From positions 496,001-560,000 of the forward strand of contig NZ_JAMOHZ010000003.1 of assembly GCF_024448715.1 (NCBI RefSeq): a stretch of DNA of 64,000 nt, written 5' to 3'. The position numbers and the translations under genes were made by a program. The notes under the pieces were generated by a model. It was not told where the DNA came from. It ran no database searches and saw only the letters and a list, made by a program, of their open reading frames with translations. Each line of letters opens with the position of its first letter. Position 1 is the first letter of the stretch. This document shows positions 63,587 to 64,000 of this stretch, piece by piece. This DNA comes from Stutzerimonas stutzeri (GTDB taxonomy: Bacteria > Pseudomonadota > Gammaproteobacteria > Pseudomonadales > Pseudomonadaceae).

Positions 63587-64000
63587 TTAGCCGTTTCGTG
63601 CTCTTACCAGACGGTTGAATAGCGGACGCCCAGCCAGATGCAGAAACAACGGCGCGCCGGCGATCAGGTAAAAGTAATACGTCACGAAGCGCCAGATCAG
63701 AATCGCGGCCGCCGCGGTCGACGTGCCCACCAACGGTGTGAGCAAAGCGGCCGATGCCAGCTCGGCGCTGCCAGCACCACCTGGCAATAAGCTCAGCTGC
63801 CCCGCCGTCAATGCCAGCAACTGGACGATGAACGTCCAGGCCCAGGCGAGTTGGCTGCCCAGCCCTTGCAGGGTGAGATAGAGCACGCTGTAACGCAGCA
63901 GCCAGTGCAGCGTCGTCAGGATGAAGACACCGAGCAATATCGCCCGCGGCAGCCGAAAACACTCTAGCAATGCATTGCGGAAGCTCAGCACCTTGCGCGC
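63587..64000 (-). CDS. Flippase-like/lysylphosphatidylglycerol synthase transmembrane family protein, C-terminal fragment
   Basis: The gene runs off the right end; the frame stays open to base 64000, so its N-terminus is missing. The visible 138 residues hold at least three membrane helices and the segment LTAGQLSLLPGGAGSAELASAALL, typical of the UPF0104/YbhN (AglD/MprF-like membrane domain) family, followed by LVGTSTAAAAILIWRFVTYYFYLIAG. The specific substrate cannot be judged from this end. The last codons give RLVRARNG. Confidence 0.82.
   Translation of the reverse strand, partial: ARKVLSFRNALLECFRLPRAILLGVFILTTLHWLLRYSVLYLTLQGLGSQLAWAWTFIVQLLALTAGQLSLLPGGAGSAELASAALLTPLVGTSTAAAAILIWRFVTYYFYLIAGAPLFLHLAGRPLFNRLVRARNG

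Overview
This window looks like a chromosomal segment of a Pseudomonas-group gammaproteobacterium, most likely of the Stutzerimonas (P. stutzeri) type. The coding density is high, the G+C content looks high, and the gene order from truD to glnD matches, as I recall it, the P. aeruginosa block around ispF-eno-kdsA-pyrG-accA-dnaE-lpx-bamA-dxr-frr-tsf-rpsB-map-glnD. I found no tRNA, rRNA, CRISPR array, insertion sequence or prophage, so this is a core-genome window with a few accessory genes.

Layout. (1) 1-7.3 kb: the end of truD, ispF, an ArsR-type regulator with a frameshifted Old Yellow Enzyme gene, the glutathione-dependent formaldehyde detoxification pair (fghA, adhC) with its divergent LysR regulator, and a two-gene module that pairs an HPF/RaiA-like ribosome hibernation protein with a bacterial archaeo-eukaryotic release-factor homologue (baeRF). 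(2) 7.3-33.5 kb, almost all on the minus strand: ispD-ftsB, eno, kdsA-pyrG, tilS, accA, dnaE, rnhB-lpxB-lpxA-fabZ-lpxD-skp-bamA-rseP-dxr-cdsA-uppS, frr-pyrH and tsf-rpsB. These supply isoprenoid precursors, lipid A and phospholipid precursors, outer-membrane assembly and translation. (3) 33.8-37.3 kb, plus strand: map and glnD. (4) 37.4-51.5 kb: the six-gene Mrp/Mnh/Sha cation-proton antiporter operon with fused A and B subunits, then envelope and housekeeping genes (glycine-zipper lipoprotein, pdxH, two OmpA-like lipoproteins, a beta-lactamase-fold esterase, dinG, a CopD-like membrane protein, ychJ). (5) 51.6-64 kb: fpr with its divergent regulator finR, an ErdR-type response regulator, an EamA exporter, a DTW tRNA modification enzyme, a LOG protein, cinA-recA-recX, mutS, fdxA, a CsbD protein and the start of a flippase-like membrane protein that runs off the window.

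Regulation can be read at several places. Clear LexA boxes precede recA and dinG. A nearly perfect 21-bp palindrome lies between adhC and its LysR gene. Two 13-bp direct repeats exactly 44 bp apart lie between fpr and finR. Paired inverted repeats precede the ArsR gene. There are good intrinsic terminators after eno, accA, the glycine-zipper gene, the OmpA gene at 49.7 kb, the OYE gene and fdxA/csbD, and an attenuator-like hairpin between rpsB and tsf.

I did not find a clearly new large system. The most promising lead is the HPF-like/baeRF pair, which may be a small ribosome-protection or rescue module. Its release-factor-like protein carries GGAGRQ instead of a canonical GGQ loop.
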